From assembly GCA_029785685.1 (NCBI GenBank), contig JAFLZE010000060.1, positions 1 to 6,320 on the forward strand: DNA of 6,320 nucleotides. Reading direction: 5' to 3'. Source of the stretch: Nitrososphaerota archaeon (GTDB lineage Archaea; Thermoproteota; Nitrososphaeria; Nitrososphaerales; UBA183). The notes beneath the pieces are model-generated. The model saw nothing but the letters and a program-made list of their open reading frames with translations, ran no database searches and was not told the origin of the DNA. The position numbers and the translations under genes are program-made. This document shows positions 1-4,879 of this stretch, one piece after another (position 1 is the first letter of the stretch; each line of letters opens with the position of its first letter).

Positions 1-147
1 GCCTGGCTCGTCAGGGCTCCGGTGATCTCGTTCATCGAGACATTCGGGCTGAGCTCTGACATGGCGGGGGCCCTGATCACGGGCTTCGCCGGTTCGCTGG
101 TGATGCTCGTCGGCGTTGTCACCTGGAGCTACCTATCATCGAGCTAA
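1..147 (+). CDS. C-terminal end of a membrane protein (partial)
   Basis: This frame is open from the left edge and ends at TAA (145-147), giving 48 residues of a longer protein. Residues from about 22 to 44 are an uninterrupted hydrophobic stretch rich in Gly, Ala, Val and Leu (GALITGFAGSLVMLVGVV), which should be a last transmembrane helix followed by a short tail ending in YLSSS. The base composition is GC-rich like the right flank and unlike the genes that follow, so I take it as host chromosome. The last three codons coincide with a short repeat found again at 4038-4051. Joining the left flank to the right flank at that repeat would give the same final residues and a TGA stop, so the element appears to sit at the very end of this gene without altering the protein. 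The family cannot be named from 48 residues. Confidence 0.65.
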   Translation, partial: AWLVRAPVISFIETFGLSSDMAGALITGFAGSLVMLVGVVTWSYLSSS

Positions 148-802
148 GTCCTATAGCGCTCTAGAGCCTAAACGGACCCTCGGTGACCTCCCTTCTTTAA
201 TCGAGAACAAAGCGGGACCCTTCTCACACTACGCGAATCAATACTCAACGAAAGAACAACGGCATAGATGCCACGGAACACCACGAAACGCAAAGCTGTG
301 GAACCTACACGAGACCATAAGACAGGACAAGGCGATGCAACAGTACTTCGCAGTCCTTGGAAACAGGCGCAGGAACGATGGTATCATATCGGCAAACAGT
401 TACCGAACAGCACCAGCTGCCTGCAGGGCATTCCTCGACTACCTCGGAATAAGGATCACGACGAATGCGTTGTCGGAGCTGATTGCCCAGACGAAAAAGC
501 AACACAAGAAGGACAACATGGACACCAATGACGCCATACTACGGTTCGCGTCGCTTCCACCAGTGCCTCAGCATTCGACCCTCGCATCATTCGTGAAGGG
601 AGTCTTCAGGTCGATGCAGGACTTCGATAGACTAACGAGAGAGATGCTAGTATATGGCAAGAAGTATAGTGAAATCATAATCCCCTACATCAATGCCGGG
701 GGCTTGTCTAACGAACAACTTGACACAGCTCTTCAGCTACTATCCGAACACTACCCTCAAGTCAAGAGCTGCTTTCCGCTCAACTGCGCAGATTTGACCT
801 AG
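116..802 (+). CDS. Integrase-like N-terminal (SAM-like core-binding) domain protein, no catalytic domain
   Basis: The first part is basic and the middle (residues about 62-170, counting from TTG 116) resembles the SAM-like core-binding domain of archaeal tyrosine recombinases, with SANSYRTAPAACRAFLDYLG followed by a second helical segment, STLASFVKGVFRSMQ. No Arg...His-x-x-Arg...Tyr catalytic domain follows. The frame ends at TAG 800-802, and nothing between 802 and 998 on this strand restores one. The start is a problem. Apart from TTG 116, which lies inside the upstream membrane gene, the first start codon in frame is ATG 335, yet the sequence from 148 to 335 reads as plausible protein (RTLGDLPSLIENKAGPF). 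A gene cut at its 5' end by integration would look like this. The gene converges on the 799-1005 gene and the two stops share CTAG. It could be a decayed integrase half or a small accessory DNA-binding protein. Family assignment is inference from pattern only. Confidence 0.45.
   Translation: MSPGATYHRAKSYSALEPKRTLGDLPSLIENKAGPFSHYANQYSTKEQRHRCHGTPRNAKLWNLHETIRQDKAMQQYFAVLGNRRRNDGIISANSYRTAPAACRAFLDYLGIRITTNALSELIAQTKKQHKKDNMDTNDAILRFASLPPVPQHSTLASFVKGVFRSMQDFDRLTREMLVYGKKYSEIIIPYINAGGLSNEQLDTALQLLSEHYPQVKSCFPLNCADLT
135..148 (+). repeat. Left copy of putative attachment repeat (attL)
   Basis: The sequence ATCATCGAGCTAAG matches 4038-4051 at 12 of 14 positions, with an identical 8-base core ATCGAGCT at 138-145. 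Both mismatches are transitions (C/T, A/G). It overlaps the final codons and the stop of the left membrane gene. Its placement at a composition boundary, and the fact that exchange within the core preserves the host C-terminus, favour an attachment site. A 14-bp imperfect match could still arise by chance. Confidence 0.35.
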
Positions 803-1005
803 GACTCAATACTCCGAACGTTAGAGGTCCAATCTGGATTAGACCATGCTGCAGGGAGGACGGGGGTAACAGCCACAAGCCGCCGACCCTGCTCGACCCT
901 ATCCAAGCGAAGACCACTGCTATACCTCTCGTACCAGTTCTCTTGAGTCGGCTTCTTGACGATTTCCAAGAGCCTACAATAGCTTGCTTCAACGCCTTCA
1001 ACCAT
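799..1005 (-). CDS. Small hypothetical protein translationally coupled to rep
   Basis: This 68-residue frame starts at ATG 1005-1003 behind a strong ribosome binding site (GGAGGGG, about 6 bases upstream) that lies inside the end of the Rep reading frame. Its ATGGTTGA overlaps the Rep TGA stop, so translation is probably coupled. The product is polar in the first half (LLEIVKKPTQENWYERYSS) and richer in Pro and Trp at the end (VTPVLPAAWSNPDWT). I see no signal peptide, membrane segment or known motif. Its stop overlaps the stop of the convergent integrase-like ORF in a shared CTAG. A second minus-strand frame over the same bases, starting at 1001, lacks this start context and is treated as a shadow. 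The function is unknown; association with replication is inferred from position only. Confidence 0.5.
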   Translation of the reverse strand: MVEGVEASYCRLLEIVKKPTQENWYERYSSGLRLDRVEQGRRLVAVTPVLPAAWSNPDWTSNVRSIES

Positions 1006-2093
1006 CTTCTCCCCTCCTATCTGAAATCAAGATGCCGAGTCCGAGATGCACGACCTCTTCCAGAGTCAATGGCTTATCATACCAGTTCGACTCCATTTTC
1101 GCTCCGCAGAGATCGCAGAACAGCGTCCTCCTGACCTTCATCCGATCCGCCTTCCGCTTGAACTGTACGCCAACGCGCCAGGCATACTTGTTCAGGACAG
1201 CGTTGCTCATCCACCCGAAGCCAGAATGACGATGGGACCATGGTTTGCGCTTCGTGAGCATCTGCTCGAACCAGACCGTCTCCTCGTCGGTCCTCGGAGC
1301 GCAGTTGTTGTACACGACTTCGCGATAGGCATCCCGGACCTCGGGACGGAAGGTGTACTCCAGGCAGAACTTGACGTCGTGACTCTCGGGATAGTACCTG
1401 TAGTTCACCACGAACTCTGAGGCAGAAGATTCGCCGTATAATGCCTCGACCTCACGCCTCCAAGCCCTACCGAGCTCGTAACACATCCTCCTAACTTCGC
1501 CTCGGGAGAGCGAAAGCGTCCGCTTAACGAAGGCACCCTTTGAGAGACCGTCCAGACCGTAGACTTCGTACAATCGGTCAAACATCATCGAGTAGACTAC
1601 AGCGTGGACGTGATAGTCCGCCCCTCTCCAGACGTTTCCTTTGCACCCCCTCCCCCCTGCAATGTAGGCAGTCCTTACCAGGGCATTCTTTCGCGGGATG
1701 GAAGGAGTGAGAGAACTGAGCCGCAACATCGCCCCCCAGAACATAACGTCTGACGCTCTTCTGACCCTCGACAGGCACTGATTCTCCGCCGAAATATTCT
1801 GAAAGTACCTTCACGACGATGCGTTCCAGAGCCCTTGCAGCGTTGGGATCGGCGTCCACCCGCTCCCAAAGATCGTCTTTCATGGTGAACGTGAACATCG
1901 AGGCCGAGACCGTCTCATGGAGCGCCGAGTACACCGTGTCGAGGAGTTCCATCCTGTCGGCAACCTGCTCAACCTTCTTCGCGGAAGCGCAGAAGTAACA
2001 GAGCGGACGCTTGCAGCCTATCCGGGCCACTCTCTTGTGACTGGAACCCTTCGAACAAGTCCAGACACGACGTGGGGTGCCGCAATCCGCCAT
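998..2093 (-). pseudogene. rep: HUH-type rolling-circle replication initiator (Rep), frameshifted
   Basis: Rep proteins of this class nick one strand at the plasmid double-strand origin through a catalytic tyrosine and start rolling-circle replication. The gene is in two frames. Frame A, from ATG 2093, carries a Cys cluster (C13, C27, C32, C35; GCKRPLCYFC) and a motif-1-like strand MFTFTM near residues 66-71. Frame B carries the HUH motif as DYHVHAVVYS, a possible motif 3 around FCLEYTFRP with later tyrosines (AYREVVYNN), the FGWMSN stretch and a late CxxC (FCDLCG). The frames join at a G-rich tract (1646-1657), where skipping one G converts A to B and yields about 364 residues. At the join the sequence would read CPGKDCLHCRGEGCKGN, a second Cys-rich knot just before the HUH motif. 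The shift could be a mutation, a sequencing error in the homopolymer, or programmed. ATG 2093 is the only start in frame; the frame is open upstream to about 2178 without start codons. The Rep call is secure at class level; the exact family and catalytic Tyr are not. Confidence 0.7.
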
Positions 2094-2121
2094 GTGGTCT
2101 AACTCGTAGTCGGCTAGAAAT

Positions 2122-2151
2122 GACCCCCAAGGCAGCCTTCCACCTTGGGTC
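2122..2151. repeat. Imperfect inverted repeat upstream of rep, possible double-strand origin
   Basis: The left arm GACCCCCAAGG (2122-2132) pairs with the right arm CCTTGGGTC (2143-2151). This makes a 9-bp stem with a 2-base bulge and a 10-base loop. It lies about 30 bases upstream of the Rep start in the divergent rep/regulator gap. Rolling-circle plasmids commonly place the nicking site in a stem-loop near rep, so this is a candidate origin. It could equally be an operator. No nick-site consensus can be confirmed by eye. Confidence 0.3.
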
Positions 2152-2206
2152 CATCCGACGAGGAGCGTATTGCTCAGCCGTTACCACTTTCAGTCGAAGC
2201 ATAGAG

Positions 2207-2214
2207 ATAATATT
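2207..2214. promoter_or_regulatory. AT-rich TATA-like box between divergent genes
   Basis: ATAATATT (2207-2214) stands out in this gap. It lies about 33-40 bases before ATG 2247, which would put transcription start near 2236 with a short leader carrying GGAAGGG (2236-2242) as ribosome binding site. Because the box is nearly symmetric it might also serve rep on the other strand, with a leader of about 90 bases. Assignment to the plus-strand regulator is more likely. Confidence 0.4.
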
Positions 2215-2246
2215 GACTCGTCCCTGCTCTTTACCGGAAGGGACAA

Positions 2247-2744
2247 ATGCCACGTGCAGTGAGGACAGACAAGGACCGAATCTATCGGGACCTCACCATC
2301 AAGCACGGCCCACTCACCAACGTTGAATTGTGTAGGTATGCGAAGGAGATTACCGGCTTCGACAAGATGTCTGACTTTGCTCTCGAAAAAGACGTTGACC
2401 GTCTTGTGAAGTACCACCTCGAAATGGGAACTCTCGTAAGGGAGAACGGAGCGCTAACCTGGCTCCTTCCTGTTAGTCGCCCTGCTTCAGTTGGCCCGGA
2501 ACCTGGGCAAGCCTTCCTCAGCGGCGACGGCTTTCTCACCTCGCGGGCTGCTGTAAAATGCAGGCGCTGCGGCGACACCATCGATCTCTCAACTGTCAAA
2601 AAGCGGTGGAGACTTGAGAACCGCTATCTCGCGCTAGCGCTGCACGTCCACCACTTCTTCCGGGTGACATGCCCCGGCTGTGGCTGGGACGCTAGATGCG
2701 ACACCGGGAAAGACGTGAAACCCTTGCTCTCCCCAGGGAGCTGA
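2247..2744 (+). CDS. Winged-helix regulator with C-terminal zinc ribbon
   Basis: This protein has 165 residues, starts at ATG 2247 and has GGAAGGG four bases upstream. Residues about 8-75 have the pattern of a winged helix-turn-helix: helix (KDRIYRDLTIKHGPLTNVEL), a recognition-like segment (SDFALEKDVDRLVKYHLEMG) and a wing (TLVRENGALTWLLP). A Pro/Gly linker follows, then a zinc ribbon with C105/C108 (CRRCGD) and C142/C145 (CPGCGW), plus C151. Small wHTH/zinc-ribbon proteins are common in archaeal mobile elements as DNA-binding regulators. Here it is divergent from rep and upstream of hicBA, so control of copy number, of rep or of its own promoter is a reasonable inference. The target is not shown by the sequence. 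A metal-binding role other than structural cannot be excluded. Confidence 0.65.
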   Translation: MPRAVRTDKDRIYRDLTIKHGPLTNVELCRYAKEITGFDKMSDFALEKDVDRLVKYHLEMGTLVRENGALTWLLPVSRPASVGPEPGQAFLSGDGFLTSRAAVKCRRCGDTIDLSTVKKRWRLENRYLALALHVHHFFRVTCPGCGWDARCDTGKDVKPLLSPGS

Positions 2745-2824
2745 CAAACCAAAACCAACTCTGGCGGTCCGTCAGGGAATACACGCAAGAATCAACTAAA
2801 TTAAGGGGCATCCGTCGAAAAACA

Positions 2825-2838
2825 AGGCGCTTCCGCCT
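2825..2838. repeat. Short hairpin upstream of hicB
   Basis: AGGCG (2825-2829) and CGCCT (2834-2838) form a 5-bp GC-rich stem around a CTTC loop. It lies between the end of the regulator gene and the hicB promoter. It may weaken read-through from the regulator gene or act as an operator. No T-rich tract follows directly, so the terminator reading is weak. Confidence 0.25.
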
Positions 2839-2870
2839 GTATCTGTCCGAAACGAGCCCCGTTCTGCCGA

Positions 2871-2894
2871 TTTTAAGTTCACAAGTATTAAATA
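2871..2894 (+). promoter_or_regulatory. TATA-box region of the hicBA operon
   Basis: Two AT-rich cores, TTTTAAG (2871-2877) and TATTAAATA (2886-2894), lie in an otherwise mixed sequence. If TATTAAATA is used, transcription should begin near 2915. This leaves a leader of about 25 bases containing GGTGAT (2924-2929), a good match to the 16S rRNA 3' end, nine bases before ATG 2939. This arrangement decides the hicB start. Confidence 0.45.
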
Positions 2895-2938
2895 ACGATG
2901 CACTGGTCTGCATGCCTACCTGGGGTGATTCAGCTAGC

Positions 2939-3208
2939 ATGGCCATGTCAGCAGAGTTCGGGTTCCAGAATTATCGCCTAGCCCCGTCCCCTATCCAGAA
3001 GGGACGCGTGCGCCCCGTGTACCACGTCGCAATCAAGGAGGATGAACGAGGATGGATAGTTGCACGTTGTATTGAAATCCCTGCTGCCATAACTCAGGGC
3101 CGAAGCAAGGATGAAGCCATCAGGCGTTCATTCGACGCGATCGCTTCGATCCTTGATGCAACAGGGGTGGACCAACCTGAGTTTGTCGTCCTTGCTACTG
3201 AAGGTTAA
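2939..3208 (+). CDS. hicB: HicB-family antitoxin
   Basis: HicB antitoxins bind and neutralise HicA toxins, and many also repress their own operon. The HicB core here runs from about residue 24 to 89: VRPVYHVAIKEDERGWIVAR, then CIEIPAAITQGRSKDEAIRR, an amphipathic helix and a final strand (FVVLAT). This is the usual partly degraded RNase H-like fold of short HicB proteins. No C-terminal helix-turn-helix or ribbon-helix-helix is present, so operon repression may depend on another protein; the regulator at 2247-2744 is a candidate by position only. I chose ATG 2939 because GGTGAT lies nine bases upstream and a TATA-like box fits. The frame is open back to 2696, with ATG 2912 and 2945 and GTG 3008 as alternatives; the last would leave only the core. 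Its TAA is followed without a gap by the hicA start. Order is antitoxin first, the reverse of the E. coli hicAB order. Confidence 0.8.
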   Translation: MAMSAEFGFQNYRLAPSPIQKGRVRPVYHVAIKEDERGWIVARCIEIPAAITQGRSKDEAIRRSFDAIASILDATGVDQPEFVVLATEG

Positions 3209-3427
3209 TTGCCCAAGCTACCGGTCGTCTCAGGGAAAGAGATGGCAAAGTATCTCTCAAAGAAAGGCTTTGAAATAAGGCAGGGTAGAGGCTCTCACGT
3301 TGTCGCAAAGAAGGGCGGCCTGATGACAGTCATCCCAATGGACGACGAACTCGCAACCGGGACCCTGCTCGGGATTCTCGAGCAGGTTGGAATCAGTCGT
3401 GAGACCTTCTCGGAGGAGCTCCGTTGA
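3209..3427 (+). CDS. hicA: HicA-family mRNA interferase toxin
   Basis: HicA is a small double-stranded-RNA-binding-fold ribonuclease that cleaves mRNA and is held inactive by HicB. This 72-residue protein has the full family pattern: the opening MPKLPVVSGKEMAKYLSKKG, the GRGSH motif with catalytic His30, a strand (LMTVIPM) and the closing helix DELATGTLLGILEQVGIS followed by ETFSEEL. Length is normal and no key residue is missing, so it should be active. The start is TTG 3209, directly after the hicB TAA. The family usually has the MPKLPVxSG opening, which supports TTG over the internal ATG 3242. The end overlaps the start of the next gene by four bases. Confidence 0.85.
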   Translation: MPKLPVVSGKEMAKYLSKKGFEIRQGRGSHVVAKKGGLMTVIPMDDELATGTLLGILEQVGISRETFSEELR

Positions 3428-3879
3428 GCGCACCCGCCGATGCAGGTATGGTCGAGGCAGACTTCGCGGTTCTTCGTGAAGACTACTCGCGCTACCTGTT
3501 GAGCGATGGCACGACGCTTAGAGTAAAGATTGTGGTCCGGAAACTTTTCAAGACTCCCGCAACGTCTCCCCAGGGGTATCCACTGAACGTGGGGGTTGAC
3601 TCAATCAACGTTGTCGCAGCCCAGGTCCCTGACCGGCTCAGGCGCAGACCTTCTGCCGACACCATTGATACTTCAAGGGACGTGGGAACAGAAATGAAGT
3701 TCGAACTCATGGGGGAACAGCGTGACCAAGAGTACCTTACCGCCGATGGCCTCAGGGTTCTCATGAAGCCCGTGTTAACGAAGGTCTTCAAGTACGACAA
3801 GTACAACGGTTATGGCGAACCGATTTACAATGTCGTGGTCCAAGCCATTACTAACATGGAGAAGGTCTCTAGCTCGTAG
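3424..3879 (+). CDS. Unrecognised third gene of the hicBA operon, with internal duplication
   Basis: This protein has 151 residues starting at TTG 3424, whose TTGA overlaps the hicA stop. GGAGGAG (3412-3418) lies just upstream and supports this start over ATG 3448. I do not recognise the family, although the strongly patterned sequence (DFAVLREDYSRYLLSDGTTL; YNGYGEPIYNVVVQAITNME) suggests a conserved one. Two segments look homologous. Residues 24-43 (YLLSDG to LFK) align without gaps to 104-123 (YLTADG to VFK), with Y, L, D, G, K, V, K, F and K shared in register. Each is followed by a Gly/Pro turn and a hydrophobic strand (GYPLNVGVDSINVVAAQV; GEPIYNVVVQAI). This predicts two copies of a small beta-rich unit. 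It is soluble, with no signal peptide or membrane helix. Coupling to hicA suggests a shared role as an extra regulator, chaperone or target guard, which is unproven. Confidence 0.7.
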   Translation: MSAPADAGMVEADFAVLREDYSRYLLSDGTTLRVKIVVRKLFKTPATSPQGYPLNVGVDSINVVAAQVPDRLRRRPSADTIDTSRDVGTEMKFELMGEQRDQEYLTADGLRVLMKPVLTKVFKYDKYNGYGEPIYNVVVQAITNMEKVSSS

Positions 3880-4134
3880 CGTCTAACCCAGGTCCGAATC
3901 CAACCCACAGCCATCAGCGATACATGGTGGGATGACGGATGGTTAGCCGGGATTGACCTCCCACAAGAAGGAAGATCGTGAATAAGGCACCGTAAATCAA
4001 ACGCCTAGTAGTCTAAACCTAGAAGGAGTCTATAGGAATTATCGAGCTGAGCGGTAGGGCATAGAGCGTAGAGCGGGAGGCTCGACCCGGCTCACGCCCC
4101 CGAATTTCGCTTCACAAGGACCGGCGCCATCCAA
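3880..4134. other. Non-coding right end of the element and host junction
   Basis: No convincing gene lies here. The plus-strand frame that follows the stop at 3877-3879 stays open to TGA near 3979 (34 codons), but it has no start of its own. From about 3986 to the repeat at 4038-4051 there is another open frame. Joined to the left end in a circular form, it would run straight into the integrase-like ORF. Past about 4051 the sequence becomes GC-rich, like the left flank. A short tandem (TAGAGCG twice, near 4061-4076) is present. Confidence 0.4.
4038..4051 (+). repeat. Right copy of putative attachment repeat (attR)
   Basis: The sequence ATTATCGAGCTGAG matches 135-148 at 12 of 14 positions, with the identical core ATCGAGCT at 4041-4048. 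In the empty site the last codons of the left membrane gene would run into this copy and end at TGA in place of TAA, so the protein would be unchanged. The switch to GC-rich sequence immediately to the right fits a host boundary. Confidence 0.35.
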
Positions 4135-4323
4135 TCACGGAGCGGGACGACCGGTTTGGACCTGCTCTTCTCCACTGGAGATCTTCGCGCAGCGCTTCGC
4201 CAGGCGCACCACCCGCCCCAGGAGGAGGCCCACCCCGAAGGTAAGCAGCAGGTCGGTCGCCATGGTCGAGTGGAGGGGGGCGCCCGTCAGGGCGGCGAAC
4301 GCGGAGCTGATCGCCGCTCAGGA
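4135..4323 (-). pseudogene. C-terminal fragment of a small membrane protein (CcdC/DUF1453-like)
   Basis: On the minus strand this piece reads ISSAFAALTGAPLHSTMATD followed by LLLTFGVGLLLGRVVRLAKR and a short polar tail ending at the TGA complement of 4135-4137. Residues from AALTGAPL to LLLTFGV match residues 202-223 of the chimeric protein at 4865-6298 almost exactly. At DNA level about 90 bases are shared (4230-4323 with about 5630-5728), with few mismatches plus a 5-base deletion that puts a stop in frame near 4321. The fragment therefore keeps the true C-terminus of a membrane protein whose N-terminal part is absent here. At its 5' end it meets a P-type ATPase remnant on the opposite strand. 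The family name is a guess from the pattern of short helices. Confidence 0.6.
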
Positions 4324-4326
4324 CCC

Positions 4327-4837
4327 GGGGTCTCCTTTCTCGTACAGAAGCTGAGGGCGCTGGGGGTCAGGCATACGTTCATGCTCACCGGGGACAACCG
4401 GACCAACGTCTAGCTCATCGCCAGGGAGCCGGGGATAGAGGGTCGAGGCGGACCTCCTCCCGGAGCAGAAGGTGCAAGAGGTGAGGCGGCTGACGGAAGG
4501 GTATGGTTCCTCGGTCATGGTAGGTGACGGGATAAACGACGCCCCGGCTCTGGCCACCGCCGCGGTGGGGGTGGCCATGGGAGCCCATGGCACCGGGATA
4601 TCCGCCGAGGCGGCCGACGCGGTCCTCCTGGTCGACGACGTCGCCAAGGTGGGGGACGGCGTGGCCATAGGGCAGAGGATGCTCCGAATAGCCGAGCAGA
4701 GCATCTGCTTCGGCATGGGAGGGAGCTTTGTCCTGATGGCGATCGCCAGCTTCTGGTACATCGAACCGGCCGTGGGCTCGATGCTGCAGGAGGTCATGGA
4801 CGTCGCAGTAATTCTCAACGCCCTGAGGGCCCGCTGA
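4327..4837 (+). pseudogene. C-terminal remnant of a heavy-metal P1B-type ATPase
   Basis: Intact P1B ATPases pump metal ions across the membrane. Only the last 170 or so codons remain: part of the phosphorylation domain with TGDN (in HTFMLTGDNR), the hinge motif VGDGINDAPAL and the family region GVAMGAHGTGISAEAADAVL. The final membrane helices end in LQEVMDVAVILNALRAR. The aspartyl-phosphate DKTG motif, the nucleotide-binding loop, the CPC-type metal helix and all earlier helices are missing. Two lesions confirm decay. There is a TAG at 4411-4413 where the family has Glu (NV*LIARE), and a one-base frameshift near 4441, after which VEADLLPEQKVQEVRRL continues in the next frame. An intact frame from 4472 to 4837 remains but cannot make a working pump. 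Confidence 0.85.
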
Positions 4838-4849
4838 GCCGGGCGCGAC

Positions 4850-4879
4850 CTGCTGCCCTGACGGCTAGACGGCCAGCAG
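4850..4879. terminator. Possible hairpin between convergent frames
   Basis: CTGCTG (4850-4855) pairs with CAGCAG (4874-4879), and after one mismatch two further C-G pairs could form. It spans the 27-base gap between the end of the ATPase remnant and the end of the chimeric minus-strand frame. It may act as a bidirectional terminator. The right arm is inside coding sequence and there is no T tract, so support is weak. Confidence 0.2.

Larger units (their letters stand above)
135..4051. mobile_element. Putative integrated rolling-circle plasmid or virus, about 3.9 kb
   Basis: The block between two copies of an imperfect direct repeat contains an integrase-like ORF, an HUH Rep gene, a small regulator, and a hicBA toxin-antitoxin operon with one more gene. 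That is the usual content of a small archaeal plasmid. Its composition is less GC-rich than both flanks. Genes are tightly packed and the only sizeable gaps are the divergent rep/regulator region, the hicB promoter region and the right end. The outer limits rest on the 14-bp repeat, which has two mismatches, so they are tentative to within some tens of bases. No virion structural gene is visible, so plasmid is preferred over virus. Confidence 0.5.

Noticed and set aside
1969..2253. Minus-strand frame starting at 2253 that overlaps the Rep start
   Set aside because: It is out of frame with Rep, has no recognisable motif, and covers the Rep Cys cluster in a shadow frame.
3886..3906. GGTCCGAATCC as a possible tRNA T-loop left by integration into a tRNA gene
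   Set aside because: The invariant TT is TC here, and the flanking bases do not make a 5-bp T-stem or an acceptor 3' half.
3880..3981. Read-through extension of the third operon gene by 34 codons (PTAISDTWWDDGWLAG and more)
   Set aside because: It follows a normal TAG, has no start of its own and no matching motif. The preceding protein ends naturally after its second repeat.
4036..4115. A tRNA-like look (GAGCTGAGCGGTAGGGC resembles a D-arm) next to the right repeat
   Set aside because: The D-stem pairs poorly, no 7-bp acceptor stem can be found, and no proper T-arm with TTCRANY follows.
4156..4413. Plus-strand frame of 85 codons across the membrane-protein fragment
   Set aside because: Its first half is antisense to the fragment at 4135-4323. 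Only the last part is the ATPase remnant in its true frame, so it is a composite of two broken genes.
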